Source: Ulva prolifera
Lineage: Eukaryota; Chlorophyta; Ulvophyceae; Ulvales; Ulvaceae
Direction of reading: 5' to 3'
DNA: 64,000 nt
NCBI GenBank assembly: GCA_023078555.1
Contig: CM041204.1
Span: 2,572,430 to 2,636,429, forward strand
Within the stretch, counting starts at the first letter, position 1, and each line of letters opens with the position of its first letter. Below, piece by piece: positions 32,572-44,386 of the stretch. The translations under genes and the position numbers were made by a program. Under the pieces are notes generated by a model. The model saw only the letters and a list, made by a program, of their open reading frames with translations. It was not told where the DNA came from and searched no databases.

Positions 32572-33271
32572 GTCGACATGTAAGCTGAAACAGCCCGGCG
32601 CAGTGTTTGACATGGCTACGCGGCGAAAAGATTAAAGAAAATGAAAGGAAATCGGGTATTTACAAGTAGTTGCTGAGACCAACGGAAACGCGATTCTACT
32701 CAAAGTCTGTTCGGATTCTGCGCTAACAAGCGCACAGCAGCGGCTCGAAGCCCCGACTCAGAGTATCACTGATTTATATCATAGATGTGGACAGCTGTAA
32801 GAATAGCAAAGTGTCCACCGACAATCTGGCAGACGGCTGTGAATTGGGAATGACTCGGCAGCGCAACGATGGCGACCAGGCATATCAAGCAGCAAGCCGA
32901 GAATCACGCTCTTGATGAAGAACTCGCCGCATTGACACAGTGACGAAACATGACGCAACTAGTGCTACTTGCCAACTTAGTTTCATACGTGTTATAACCG
33001 GCGCATGTCACACGCATGTACGCATGCATGCATGACTGCATTTGACAAGGACTGTACATCTGTAGACACAACGTCAAACGCATCTTAAATCAGGTACGTA
33101 TTCATTTTGTGTTGGACAAGCGCAGGCGCCTGCTGGGAATGCAGCACGTATACTTGTTCCCGACACCATACAGTCCGTCGAGTGACAACTACCTGTGCAT
33201 CTTGTTTCTCGAGCTGTGTGCTTCATGTACATACCTAAAACAGCGATCCCGGAAACCCGTCTGCATGTAGC
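32572..33271. other. Divergent intergenic region LRR-1/Y1
   Basis: Separates two divergently transcribed genes and probably holds both promoters. About 32780-32950 aligns with the LRR-2 upstream DNA (28190-28340). TGCATGCATGCATG occurs near 33023. Confidence 0.5.
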
Positions 33272-34127
33272 ATGTATAATCACGCTACCGTTATAAACCT
33301 GTGCCGGCCATATGTTGCTGCTCTATTGCTACTTGCGGACTTTGTTTCGGGACAGTACACTGTCGTTCGACCATCAGGCTTAAGCAGTCTGCAGCTCCTG
33401 GATGTAGGACAAGGCCCTGATCCACTGGAATGGGCCCTGCACTTGACGCAGATAAGAGTGGATTCAGATCCATGCGCGGGGGTGAACGACGTCCTCGCGG
33501 TGATATTTGCAGCGCCCGTCGTTGGAGGCATTTCAAGGCTCGACTGGCTCGTGAATGTTTGCCCTGTGGAAGTCTTTGACTCTGAAGATAACAACACTCT
33601 ATGGAGACCTATCGAGCGTGTGCGAACGCGTTGTCCCTACATGTGCTGGCTATCAGACCGAAGGCGACGGCAGCGAGCGCAGAACCATCCTGCTGCACGG
33701 CCGATTTGTCCAGTTCGAGGGCAATGTGGCAACTTACATGCCGACATCGATTTCCGTGGAATCCATATCATTCCTCATCGCTGGACATCAGACCAACCCC
33801 CATGTTGCACTTGGGGAAGATGTGGTTACGGAATGTGCGGGCTCCACACTCATAGGAATGCACCCTCAAACGCTAAGTGTCATATAAGTAGGTTTGTCCT
33901 GGAGAATTGAAGTGTGACAGGTCTACAGGCCGATCTGCCAGCTTGCAGGCGTAGCACCACGCTCGCTCCTACACAGTGCATTACATCAGCAGACGATTGG
34001 CCAGTGTGGCATAGCCGCCGACGATTGGCCATGTGGCATAACCGCCAATTATCAATCGACGCTTCGAGACGTATTGGCGCCTGTCCTGGAGTTGCACCCG
34101 TGCTGCTCCATGGTGCTACCAATAAAC

Positions 34128-35353
34128 ACTGAGCATTCGTGATCCGTATGCAGTGCATGTGTGATGCATTCCAGGCGAACCATGCCATGCCTCACCATCC
34201 AGCTTGATGTAGGCCTTGCTTGACCCCGTTGGTTATCGAAGCTAGCACAGGCCGGTACTTCAGGTGCTGTGGCTGGACAGCCCTCGATTGGAACAGGCAT
34301 TGTCAAGGGCAGGTTCCCCAGTCGTGTCACGCCTACCGTATACCTGTGAAATTTGCTTCAGTGTTGTACGCAGTCACTCGACGCAAAATTCCCTGATAAC
34401 TCCACACCACCATGCAATTGGGCATTCACTTTAGGGGACTCGCACTGACATATCGTTTGAAAATCTGGACCAGAGTCTGCATGCACAGCAGAACACTGTA
34501 ACAGGACACAGATTGGACCCACAGGTTGGACCATCCGGGATGCAACTAGGAGCTCCATCGTGTGAGGGGTCACAGTATGCTGCCCTGCCGCGGCACATGT
34601 ACAGGTCCGCCTATGATGTGCATTGCGGTTCATCGTGCAGCAATGCGTGGAGCATGCATATGATGCACAATGCATACTTCATCAATGCTGTACCATATGT
34701 GCCGGATGCCAATGAGGAGCTCTGTTCACAAGTAGCTTCTGCAGAGTCTCTGGAAGCATCACGGAGTCCACATCAGTGCAGATCAATACTGCTACATGGT
34801 TTTACTGGATGGGCATGTCAACCTGGAAATGCGGTCAATCGATATCAGATTGCTAAGCAGCTGATCATGTGAGGCGTCCTGCCGGCAGCTGCCCCCGGAG
34901 TCCTCACAGCCTCGTGAGGGATGCTGCCTGCTACTGTAACTGTGTGATATCATATGCGCTAGTATGTCGTGTATACAGGAGCTACACAGTGTGTGTTACA
35001 AGGACAAAGCAAGCGAGGCAGGTAGCACCGCAAACAAGAACCAGAGAAACCGCACACCACGCAGCACACCAAAACACCTACGCAACGGCAGCACCCTCGC
35101 CGGACACAGCCACACAGCCACACAGCAACACAGCCACACAGCCATACACACGCCCACACCCACACGCCCACCCCCAGCCGAACCCCGCCCACCAGCCAGG
35201 CGCACGAGACCCGGAAGCACAAGCAGCCAAGGCCGCCCAGCAAACAAACAGCGAGACCGCAACCAAAACCCCCAACCCGGGGAGGCCCCCGCCTCCCCCA
35301 GCACAACCCCCCTACACACACGCTACACAGTGTGTATCCGTGTCCCCTGCATA
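34128..35353. repeat. Repeat Z, copy 1
   Basis: An ~850-bp unit (excluding the LINE-B tail inside it) shared with 49850-50716. It begins near CACTGAGCATTCGTGATCC and ends at ATCCGTGTCCCCTGCATA. It lies in the Y1 intron. A plus-strand frame is similar in both copies (LPRHMYRSAYDVHCGSSCSN versus FPRHTYRSAYDMHCGSSCSN), but no domain is recognised. Confidence 0.75.
34995..35321 (-). mobile_element. LINE-B 3' tail, 327 bp, with 14-bp target duplication
   Basis: Reads GTTACAAGGACAAAGCAAGC on the plus strand, that is, a minus-strand tail ending GCTTTGTCCTTGTAAC. Flanked by GCTACACAGTGTGT at 34981-34994 and 35322-35335. It was inserted into repeat Z; copy 2 shows the empty site. Confidence 0.93.
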
Positions 35354-36057
35354 AATCGCAGTGCATGGCGGATAGCTTGGCATATTTCCGGCTTCCTCTT
35401 CCTTGACTCAACTGTCGTCTCGCTAGAGGCTTGCATCTACTGCCATTCCGCATCTGTCCGTGTGTCGCGATCGTTTGTCGTTTCTTGAAGCTCAACTCCG
35501 CCCATGGCTATGTGCACCGTCGCATCGCACTCAATGCATTGCCGGTTTGTTTCGCAGTTCGTGTAAATCCCACGCTCCCAGTTCTCGGGTATGGTGAGGG
35601 CCCTTTCCTCGCGGACGTCCTGCCATACAACCTCTCGGCACCCCCCCACACCGCTGCCGTTGACCCCAACGGCTGCGCGGCTCTGCACCCCTCAGCCACT
35701 CAAGCCATGCTCGTAGTCTTTGCCTCGGCATCGTATGAGCGCGCCGGGGATGCAGCCTGGTGCCCTTTGGCACCAACGCCGCCGCCGCAACCGCCCTCTT
35801 TTCAACACGCACTTGTCCGGACGGCAACAGCACCTCATCGAACCGCGTGGTCGGAGTTTCTAGAACACCTGGGAGCAGCGTAGTGGATGTGTGCATTGAA
35901 GCCGCTGCGGCAGAGCCGCAGGTGGAGGCGGTGGTCATCAACTGCACCACGGCAGCCCCCCTGTCTGTAGCAGGCTTTGCGTGCAACACCCAACACCCCC
36001 ATTGTGCGCCCCGATCCGGGCCAAGTTCCTGTGATCGTGGCGATGTGATTTCCACAC

Positions 36058-36583
36058 ATGCATGCACAGGTCGTTCTGTTCGGTAAATTTTGTCAAGGTC
36101 AATGGCGATTCAGCGATTGCCACAATCACGGGAGTTCAAGTCTCATCTATAGCAGTACTAGTCCTGGTCGACGGAAATCGGAGAGACGCCTACGGGACGG
36201 ACCGGTCACCAAACCTGGACATCAGGCACTACTTCACGTGTGTACGATCATCATCTGGATGCCACACGGCGTTGTCTATCAGCCTATCATAGCATGATTT
36301 GTCATTGCGTATGCCAACTTAGTGGAGCACCTGACGCCATCGGTACCATTGCGGCGGAAGGTTCCTCTCCTGAGCCCGAATGCATGCTACACACGGCCTA
36401 CTGATGCATATTCGGCCTGCTTGCAGATGCTGAAGGGCTCTCCGGGTCTTGCTCATGGACAGATGTACATGCATGCGGACCTATTGAGTAACTTATAATA
36501 GTTATAACTATTATAACCAATGAGTCCTGCTCACTGCCAGTTCTCTAAGCGCGACACCCCGCTTCTGCAGATCATTCGGCATT

Positions 36584-36622
<39 letters not shown>

Positions 36623-37276
36623 ACGCGATGTATGTGTGTATAGAGGCGGCCGCGGGAGAGCCGCTCGCGGAGGCCGTGGCGATCAACTGCACGGCGTCGG
36701 CGCCTCTCTCGCCGGCGGGCGAGGCCTGCGGTGCCCCGATCGTGCGCCCCAGTCGACTGATCATGGAATTCTGTCACCTGCATGTCTTTGGACAAACTGA
36801 GCTTGACAGCTTGAGGCCTCATTTGGCTGGCTCGATACCGCGACCTTATGCCCTGGCGCAACAGTCGAGATCATCCATGATGCGACTGTCGTGCCTTTGC
36901 CGTAATCACACGGGGGTATGCATGCTCAAATTGCGCTAACGCCACGGAGGGGGGTGTCATGCATAGACACTGCATGGCTCGCTTTGCATCAGATCGGTGT
37001 TGTTGCTGCGACTGTACGTGACAGGTAGGCTTGTGCTGCCTGGATGCCACATCTCACTGCAGCCGACTCGATTCTTGCGCGTCGCTGCTGTGCCCCGTGC
37101 ACGGGCTGCACCCAACAGCCGGGCTGCACTGCCGGCGCCTTTCACGCAGTAGATTCACACTGCGCATGCAGAAGGCGTACCTTAAGTCGTGGGAGGACGA
37201 GCGCGCGGGCCGCGACTTCTGCGCAGTCTCTCCCGCCCGCTGCCCTGGGGCTACCCCTGCACCCTCCTCCTGGTGA
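36058..37276 (+). pseudogene. Y1b, fragments of another family Y copy
   Basis: Contains the end of a Y exon 1 (VNGDSAIATITGVQVSSIAV, then LVDGNRRDAYG; about 36060-36290), the end of an exon 2 after a 35-nt poly(G) tract (CIEAAAGEPLAEAVAINCTA, PLSPAGEACGAPI before GTGCG at about 36741), and a final exon after CATGCAG (KAYLKSWEDERAGRDF; 37168-37276) that stops early relative to Y2 and Y3. The order is correct but the 5' part of exon 1 and most of exon 2 are missing, so it is a relic. Confidence 0.7.
36586..36620. repeat. Poly(G) tract, 35 nt
   Basis: Uninterrupted G run immediately upstream of the Y1b exon-2 fragment, replacing most of that exon. Confidence 0.95.
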
Positions 37277-38330
37277 TGTCTCAACCCCGCGCTCACTGCT
37301 TTGACAAAACGCATCACACGGTTAGTGTAGATCGCTTGTGTCCACGCCATTGACGTCTATGGAACTGTGTAACGTGGAAATATCACATCAAACTAGTCAT
37401 GGGCAAGATTATCTTGTCATGGTTGATTGCTGGTCCTAGCTCACCTCCCATTCCGATCACACGATCAGCTGTTGACCTCCGCCAGCTCTTGATTATGTTT
37501 TCAGACCTTTGGCTTCGCTTTGTGGCTCTTGAGGAGCAGCGTGATGTACTTCTGCGGTACTGCCGCGTACGTGGGCAGTCACTCAAGACAGTGATTTCGC
37601 TCCGCATTCGCCAAAAAAGTAGCTAGAAGCATTAACAAATCCATCGCAAGATCGGCCGTAGCTGTTTCTTGTTCAAACGTTGCCCGGTCAGGCCGGCAGG
37701 AGACCTGCTCGAGCTCTACCGACACAAACCAGTGGTACATGCTGGTAACCGGACGCGCTTGCAAGAGACCGCCAGAGAAAATCATGGCTCTCCTTGCGAT
37801 GCAATCAACGTAGTTGTGCTCATTACAGCAACAGCAGTCCATATCGACTGATTTCACAACGAGCCGCGGAGCTTTTACACTCTCCGCTGTACTCGAGCGG
37901 TGTTGCGCTGTAGCACGGTGTAAAGCGGTGCGCTCCTTGATAGACAAATACATCAAGCTGCGCGCATAGGCATCATCTGAAGGCGCAAAAAACAAAATCG
38001 TGCAGCGCAGAACACAAGCAATTGAATGCACGTGCTTTTGATGCATTTCCAAGTTTTGCCGAAACTACCGAGACCACCACCGCTATACAGCGAGTTCACG
38101 GATTTGTCGATTTGCCTGTGAGTACGGGACTCTGTTAACAGTGGTCGCCAGACTCGTCCTGCTGACGCAGGCGAGCCATCGAGGCACTGCTCTGGAATTC
38201 TCCAGAAGCATTGCAACTGTCCGGCGTTTAGGCGGACACGATGGGAGCCTCTGGTGTGTACGGGGTCAGTGTGCTGAGCACAGCGCACTGTGGCAGGTGT
38301 CGGACACAGGCTAGCTTACAGTATATAAGC
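37277..38330. other. Intergenic Y1b/X-C, no supported gene
   Basis: Minus-strand frame 37579-38052 has no domain or paralog. The right end is presumably the X-C promoter. Confidence 0.45.
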
Positions 38331-38331
38331 A

Positions 38332-38339
38332 TCTGGACC
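38332..38339 (+). promoter_or_regulatory. Candidate TATA box of X-C
   Basis: TATATAAG about 135 bp upstream of the X-C start codon, the best core-promoter match before this gene. Position is plausible but unproven. Confidence 0.4.
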
Positions 38340-38470
38340 TTGAAGGGTAGACGACAGATCTCTCTTTCTATGACTGTTGACGAACAGTCAATACAGCTGC
38401 TGCCCTGGCTGAGCTCTGCCCTGGCTGAACGTGGGTTGTACGTGAGTGGCTGCTGCGACGCTCTATCACA

Positions 38471-41138
38471 ATGGACGCCACCGCTGTTGCAATCAGCGTT
38501 GTAAGTGCATCCATTGCTTTCATCGGCCTTGTGGTATCTGCGTGGGCATTTGCCCGAAGCTCGCCCGCCAAGGTCTACAAGCGCGAACAAGACAAGGCGA
38601 TGCGCAAACTGGCCACCCAGACTCTGCTGATGAATCAAAACATGTCGCTGATTGTTGAAGCCACGAGGGCGGCGAAACAGGAGGCGCAACGACTGCGTGA
38701 ACTATTCGCCAACGGTGAGCTACAAGATCCACATGTGGCGGGACTCAACCTGCGAGACTATGATGGCGGCATTGTGAAGTGCGACCTCTAGACTGCAACA
38801 ATGTCCTCGTTGACGCTGTTCCTGACGCTGCGGCTTCAAGCCAGGCAAGGAGCGTGTGCAATCAAACAGCCAAGCACTCGCAACGCATCCATGCATACCA
38901 TGTGTGGAGCTTTACGATGGGGAGGCGTTCGTGTTTGAAGACGTCAGTATCTGCCTATACACAATAGCATCGCTTCTCTTTGGCCTCTCAACACTGCAAG
39001 ATGCAAGTTGCATTCCCAGTAGATTGAACGGGGCCCCCGTGCCGACACCCTGTTGTGCCTTGACCATATGCATGCCCAGCTGCGCTTTGTCCCGCGCTTG
39101 CTTGATTCATTCAGTGACGCTATCCGTGGCCTCAATCCACGTGTGAAAGATAAACATTGTTTGAACAATCACCGCTGGCTCACCCCTGCCTCGGATTCTG
39201 ATGTCAGGACAGTCGAAACTTCCTGTGTATGTCGCGGCAACTCAGATCTAGAGTCCGACCTCGATGTTGCAACCAGTCAATCTAGTCACAATTATGTAGT
39301 TTACTTGCTTCAACGTGCCACACTAGCTCTTCCGAGGTACACATTGGTCATCTTTGGGGGTTGCGGGTGTGGGTTGGCGGGCGGGCGGGGTGGTGTGTGA
39401 GGGCTGGGCTTGATGGGTTGTGCTGGGGGAGGCCTTCCAGGGCTGGGGGTTGTTGTTGCAGGCTCGCTGTTTGTTTGCTCGGCAGCCTTGGCTGCTTTTG
39501 CTTTTGGGGCTCGTGCGCCAGGCTGGTGTGCGGGGTTCGGGTGGGGGTGGGCGTGTGGTCGTGTGTTACAAAGGAAAAAGCCGGAGGGGCCGGTAGCACC
39601 GCCAGGACCAAAAGGGAGAGCACGAACAACGCAACGCGCACGCAGCAGGAGAGCAACAGCCAACGCCAAGGCGAAACAAGCACCCACACACCCCCACGCT
39701 CCCACACACTACCACACGAACCACACACTGAAACCCGACCCACGCACCCACTCACCCGCACGCGGCCCAGACCCAAACCCAAACACACACCCAAGCACCC
39801 ACAAACCCACACGCCATCACGCCACACGACCCCGCCGCCCGCGCGGCTGCGGCAGCCCCATGCGTGTGGTCGTGTGTGTGACTGTGTGGCTGTGTGGCTG
39901 TGTGGTTGTGTGGCTGTGTGGTTGTGTGGTTGTGGCCGGCGCCGGTGGTGACGTTGCGTGGGTGTTTTGGTGTGTGTTGCGTGTGGCTTTTTGCATGGTG
40001 TGCGGTTCCCCTGGTTCTTGCTATCGGTGCTACCTGCCTTGCTTGCTTTGTCCTTGTAACGCACATTGGTCATCCATATATCTGTACATGTGAAATGAAT
40101 TCGAGTCAAACCTGGGGTTGCAGGCCGGCACAAGAGCGCCAACTGTTGCGTTTAAATGTTGTGTACGTGCTTCGCTACAGCCAGGAGCTTGCGAAGCGGC
40201 TCGACAACGCCATCGAAGAGGCGCTGTCCAACGACTTGTGGGGAGACATCGTGCACCTGCCACCCGACCTGCGCAAGCGTGCAATGGGCGACTCGAGCCT
40301 GACGGTGCCCCCAAACGAGCTCATGTATACCGAATACACCTTCTTCCGGCAGTCTCTCCAAAGGATTGCATCGCTCGATGAAGAGGCCCTGGGGACCTCC
40401 GAGTTTGTGCAGGATCACTTCATGAGTGGCGTGATCAGGATGGTGACCAGTTGCCAAGCGTACCACCGCAACGTGTCATCTACGTCATCTGCACCGCTCG
40501 TAGCCGCTCTCGACGCCAGCAACAGCTACTTGGGTACTACTCGGGACCTCGTGATCTCCAACGCGTGGAAGCTCAGTGGCCTTGGCACGCCACATGCACC
40601 ACAGCCTGATGGGGGTGCTGGGCAAGTCCAGCAGCAGCCTGCACGTGATGGTGGCGTCCAGGGCAATGCAATGACTGGCACAGCAGCTCGAGGATCCAGC
40701 CTCGTCCGTGACCTGAGTCGCAACCTAGCTACCGGCAGCCGAGCAGGGTCTACACACCTCGAGATGGCACACCTTGAGCAGGTGCTCGGTGCGCTGCGTG
40801 AACATGCTGGCCCACCACAGGCCTCTGCATGCACAGCCTCAACGAGCCGAGCCGCCCAGCAAGCAACGCCCGAGATCCGGAGCATGCCAGCCGTTCCAAG
40901 CCACACATACCGATACGGGCCCGCTAGCGTGAGCGTCAGCTCCGAAACGACCGCGGGGACTGATGCCAACCAACCGCCACGTCCGCAAGACCACCTCTTG
41001 ATCCCCGGAGCCGAGTCCGCTGCTGCAAGAGTGCAGGTGCAGGAGGGTGCACCCGGACTGGCCTCGGACAAGGCCACGTCCGCTCGTGAGCTGGGGGCGG
41101 CAGGATCCGGGTCTTCTTCTCAATCTCAACAGCAGTGA
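38471..41138 (+). CDS. X-C, family X membrane-anchored protein, 440 aa
   Basis: Two-exon model: 38471-38778 and 40124-41138. Exon 1 encodes MDATAVAISVVSASIAFIGL, a membrane anchor to about residue 27. A basic, heptad-like segment follows (SPAKVYKREQDKAMRKLATQ, MSLIVEATRAAKQEAQRLRE) and then RDYDGGIVK. The donor GTGCG (38779) and acceptor GGTTGCAG join in phase 2 to give VKPAQERQLL. The conserved family domain (about residues 112-230) includes YVLRYSQELAKRLDNAIEEA, DLWGDIVHLPPDLRK, FFRQSLQRIASLDEEALGTS and HFMSGVIRMVTSCQAYHRNV. The rest is a Ser/Ala/Gln/Pro-rich tail ending SQSQQQ. The 1,345-nt intron contains a 709-bp LINE-B tail with a second tail nested in it. No known family is recognised; it is likely a single-pass membrane protein with a helical cytosolic or lumenal domain. 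Confidence 0.8.
39353..40061 (+). mobile_element. LINE-B 3' tail hosting a nested insertion
   Basis: A tail rich in GTGTGGCTGTGTGG, ending CTACCTGCCTTGCTTGC then TTTGTCCTTGTAACG. Flanked by CACATTGGTCATC at 39340-39352 and 40062-40074. Without the nested piece it is about 400 bp. It lies in the X-C intron. Confidence 0.92.
39567..39861 (-). mobile_element. LINE-C-type 3' tail nested in the LINE-B tail
   Basis: Minus-strand tail beginning (plus strand) TACAAAGGAAAAAGCCGGAG, followed by the GGGGCCGGTAGCACCGCC block. Flanked by GCGTGTGGTCGTGTGT at 39551-39566 and 39862-39877 within the outer tail. It matches the 3' end of the LINE-C copy at 52010-52693. Confidence 0.9.
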
Positions 41139-41955
41139 CTGCAGTCAATGAAGGTATTGCCCGCTTCCATTAGACCGGTTTCGCACGATCTGCCGTTAGC
41201 AAAGCCACGATCTCGCTTATGTGATGATGGGGCTTACGTGGCAGTTATTGGCGGTGTAATGTGTCGGTGTGGGGCCTGCTGCAGCACCTCCCTCCGATGC
41301 ATGCCTCTGCGTGACGTGTTATCGCGGTTGAACTCTGGATGATGCATGAAGCATAGATTACGGCAAATTCGTCATGCAATTTCAATGGACGATTCAACCG
41401 AGGTCTTTAGCTCGCGTGCCACGCGAGCGTACGTCGGTATACTGTCACCGTTTTGCACATCTCCCATGCTAGCTTGTAGATCATGAGAGATGCTAAAGCT
41501 TCCTGCGCGTGCTTATGCAGGTGGAGGTATGGGCGTGTGTGGACAGCTTGCAGGGCTGCATGCGTATGCATGGCCATGGAGCTGTTGCGATATCGATATC
41601 ATGATTGTGTATCAATAAGTTGGACGCTGTTCACTGGATGTTGATGCTCTTCTCAGGTTTCAATAAACTGACTGGTGGAGTCTGTTCTCAGGTGGTACTC
41701 CGGTGTCTGCAGTCGTGCCATGTGCGCCAAACATTCAAACTGGCAATGGTTCTCGTAGAGCAGATTAAGACTAGCTTTGCGGTCCAAGATAGCAGTGAAG
41801 ACAATACCGTGTTACTACCGGAAAAGACAGATGAAGTATTTGCTCTAGGATAAAGAAGTAGTACTCCTCATATCTGGTCGTAGGCACTAGGTGCAATAGC
41901 GAAGTGTGGAATCACACCCTGTTCGAATGTGTTAACGTGCAAATAGATGATGTGG
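41139..41955 (+). other. Duplicated 3' flank of X-C
   Basis: Aligns with the broken flank of X-A up to about 41955, where GGCCCCG marks the end of homology. After it, CTGAGCACTTGTCATCCATA is shared with the start of repeat Z copy 2. No conserved coding frame. Confidence 0.65.
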
Positions 41956-44386
41956 CCCCGCTGAGCACTTGTCATCCATATGCAGTTCATGACGGCTTCA
42001 GTCTAAACGAGACTTTTCGTTTGGATAGGGTCAAATATCACAACATAACAGTCATGCATATAGCGACGAGCTGTGCTGCACAGGTACGGTGCACTCACTG
42101 ACAACACATTTAATCGGTTGATTCAGTTAACTGTTGTAATTACAACAGAACTAATCAATATCAATAACGGTGACTGTATGTGTCAGTCATCTGGCACCCG
42201 ATATCCCCCATGACCTCATGTTTGTGAGGCTGCTTCATACTCGACCTGGTCTGGAGTTGCATCATGCAAGTGCTGGCCTGATTTGCTGAGGCCCCCCATG
42301 CCTGTGCCGGCTGCTCCACAGCAGGGCCGGCCACACCAATGTAAGCGTGCATGTAGAGGGCACTCGAGTGCAGCAGCAACCGCGACGCGATGGTGCGTGA
42401 CGGCGCCACCCTTGTCGCCGCGTTCGGCGCACTGCTACGCATGGTCGCCCTCGAGCACCTCGACTCGCGGTGCACGCGCGCGCTCTTCGGCCTCGCCACG
42501 GCCGGCGCCAACGCCGGAGCGCACGACCTCTCTGCCGCCATCTGGCGCCACGTCCTCGCGGACCTGCGCCTGTAGCACGCCGCGCAGGCCGAGGAGGAGC
42601 TGCGCGCGCTGCGGCAGCTGCTCAACGCGGCATGCGCGCCAGTTGCGGCGGCCCCGGCATCGTGTCTCCCGCTCACGCCGCGACCTCCCCTGCCGCGGTC
42701 CTCGACGGCCTCCGCACCCTCCTCTGCCCGGACGCGTTCTCGACGAACGCGCTGGGGACGGCGCCGGTGAGCGTGCCGCTCATGCGTGCGGATGCGGCCG
42801 GGCCGGCGCAGCCGGTGCACCTCGCGATCGCACTGTTCGGCACGCTCGCGCTGACGCCTGCGGTGGGCATGCGCTCCGGCGGGATCCCGCTGCTGGCGGG
42901 CGCGGACTACTGCGAGGCTGGCCGCGGTCGCGGACTGCGAGGACGTCGGGCTGCTGGCGGTGCTGCTGCAGGTGCGGCACTCGCCACCTGTGCGCACGCT
43001 GGTGTCTGTGTGACTGGAATCTGTAGATGTGAACGCCTAGCTGGGTGTGAGTACTGCTTTGTGCCTTGTGTTTGACTATCATACACAGCAGAATGCTTGG
43101 AGCAAAACAAGACAACAGCGATCGAGTACGATGGAAGGTCGGGACATGATTCAGGAGGTGCACAAGACGACCTGCACGTCACCGGAGCGTGCGGAGCAGC
43201 TGCGCCACTCGCAGCGCCGCATGGCGGCGCGTTGTCGTTCCTGCCGCTGCTGACGCGCCCTGACGTCACGCTGCGCTGCGCGGCTCTCGCGCTCATCGTG
43301 CCGCTCGCGCCGGCCGCGCCGTCCGTCGCCGAGCAGATGGCGATGTGGCGCAAGGTGTCGAACAGCCTCGTGTCGTGTTGGCGGCTGCGCGACGGCGACA
43401 CGCGGGACACGCTGCTAGGCCTGCTGAGTGCAGGCCCGGCGTGCGCGGTCTCGGAGCCAATGGGCCTGCGCTGCAAGGAGCTGATCGCGCCGACGCTGCG
43501 GCTGATCGCGGCGTGCCGCGACACGGAGCACCGCACGGCCGCGCTTGAGGGCTTCCGCAAACTCGTGGAGGTGTCCGTCGACAGCAAGAAGGCGATGCTG
43601 TCGGTGCCGAGGTGGTACCTGCCGGTACTCGAGGTGCTGCCGAAGGCCGGGGGCGGCTACTCCTCGTCGACATCGACGCCGTCGTCCGCGACGCCTCCCA
43701 CCGGCCGCAGCGCGGCGACGGCCGGGGGGCACGTGCTGCCGCAGGCCGATCCCCTCGCGCGCACGCTCCTCTCGTCGCTCCTCGTGCACAGGGTGCTGCA
43801 CTGCGAGCAGGGCGCGAACGACGTCAACGCGGTGACGGGGGGGCTGCGCCGGAAGCATGCGGAGGGGGAGCTTGCGGGCGACTCGGCGCTCGCGTGGCTG
43901 CTGTCTGTGATCGCGCAGGAGCTCGTGAACTGTGACCCGGCTGCATGGAGCCGCGCGATGCGCGACGGCGGCGCTGTTGTGCCGCACAAGCCGGCCGGTG
44001 CGGCGGACGACCGCGATGACGAGGACTGGCTCATGGTGCTGCCGGAGCACCGCGCGGCGAACATCGTCGCCGTCGCGGCCGTCATGCATGAGTTCCTCGC
44101 AGGCGTGCTCTTCCTGCCGGGCCTGCTCGTGTCGGTGGAGGAGGTGCGGCCGAACGTGGACGCGCTGCTATGGGCGCACAAGCACTGGATGACGGCGGAG
44201 CCGACGGCGATGGGGCAGTCGACGCCGGGGGAGCGGCGGGAGTGCCTGCAATCAGCGGTGTGGACGACCTTCCATGTGCTGCCGCCGAAGGAGGTGGCAG
44301 CGGCGGCGACACCGGCGAGCAGCAGCAGCGGGGAGGACGACCCCGCGGGCCCGCTTGTGCTGCCGCCGCTGCCAGCGGAGGTGTGG

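Larger units (their letters stand above)
33272..36003 (+). pseudogene. Y1, family Y surface-protein copy with frame breaks
   Basis: Paralog of Y2 and Y3. Exon 1 starts at 33272; a hydrophobic leader (PYVAALLLLADFVSGQ) precedes YTVVRPSGL, DVGQGPDPLEWALHLTQI and NDVLAVIFAAPVVGGI. The frame shifts near 33590-33600, after which VVPTCAGYQTEGDGSERRTI and ILLHGRFVQFEGNVATYMPT follow in another frame. A GTGCG donor is at about 33837. Exon 2 begins after TTTCGCAG at about 35557 (LPVLGYGEGPFLADVLPYNL), shifts frame again near 35755, and ends SVVDVCIEAAAAEPQVEAV and NTP-like residues before GTGCG. The intervening intron holds repeat Z and a LINE-B tail. At least two frame breaks make it a probable pseudogene. 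Confidence 0.75.

Noticed and set aside
34995-40061. CRISPR-like or satellite arrays suggested by GTGTGGCTGTGTGG repetition
   Set aside because: Irregular units confined to LINE-B 3' UTRs; no conserved repeat-spacer organisation.
38779-40123. Possible extra coding exon of X-C between the two exons
   Set aside because: Short frames here (for example 39053-39400) are not preserved in X-A, and the two-exon model closes in phase without them.
42161-42997. 278-aa minus-strand frame over the BEACH 5' exons
   Set aside because: Arginine/alanine-rich antisense shadow; the plus strand carries the BEACH homology and splice sites.
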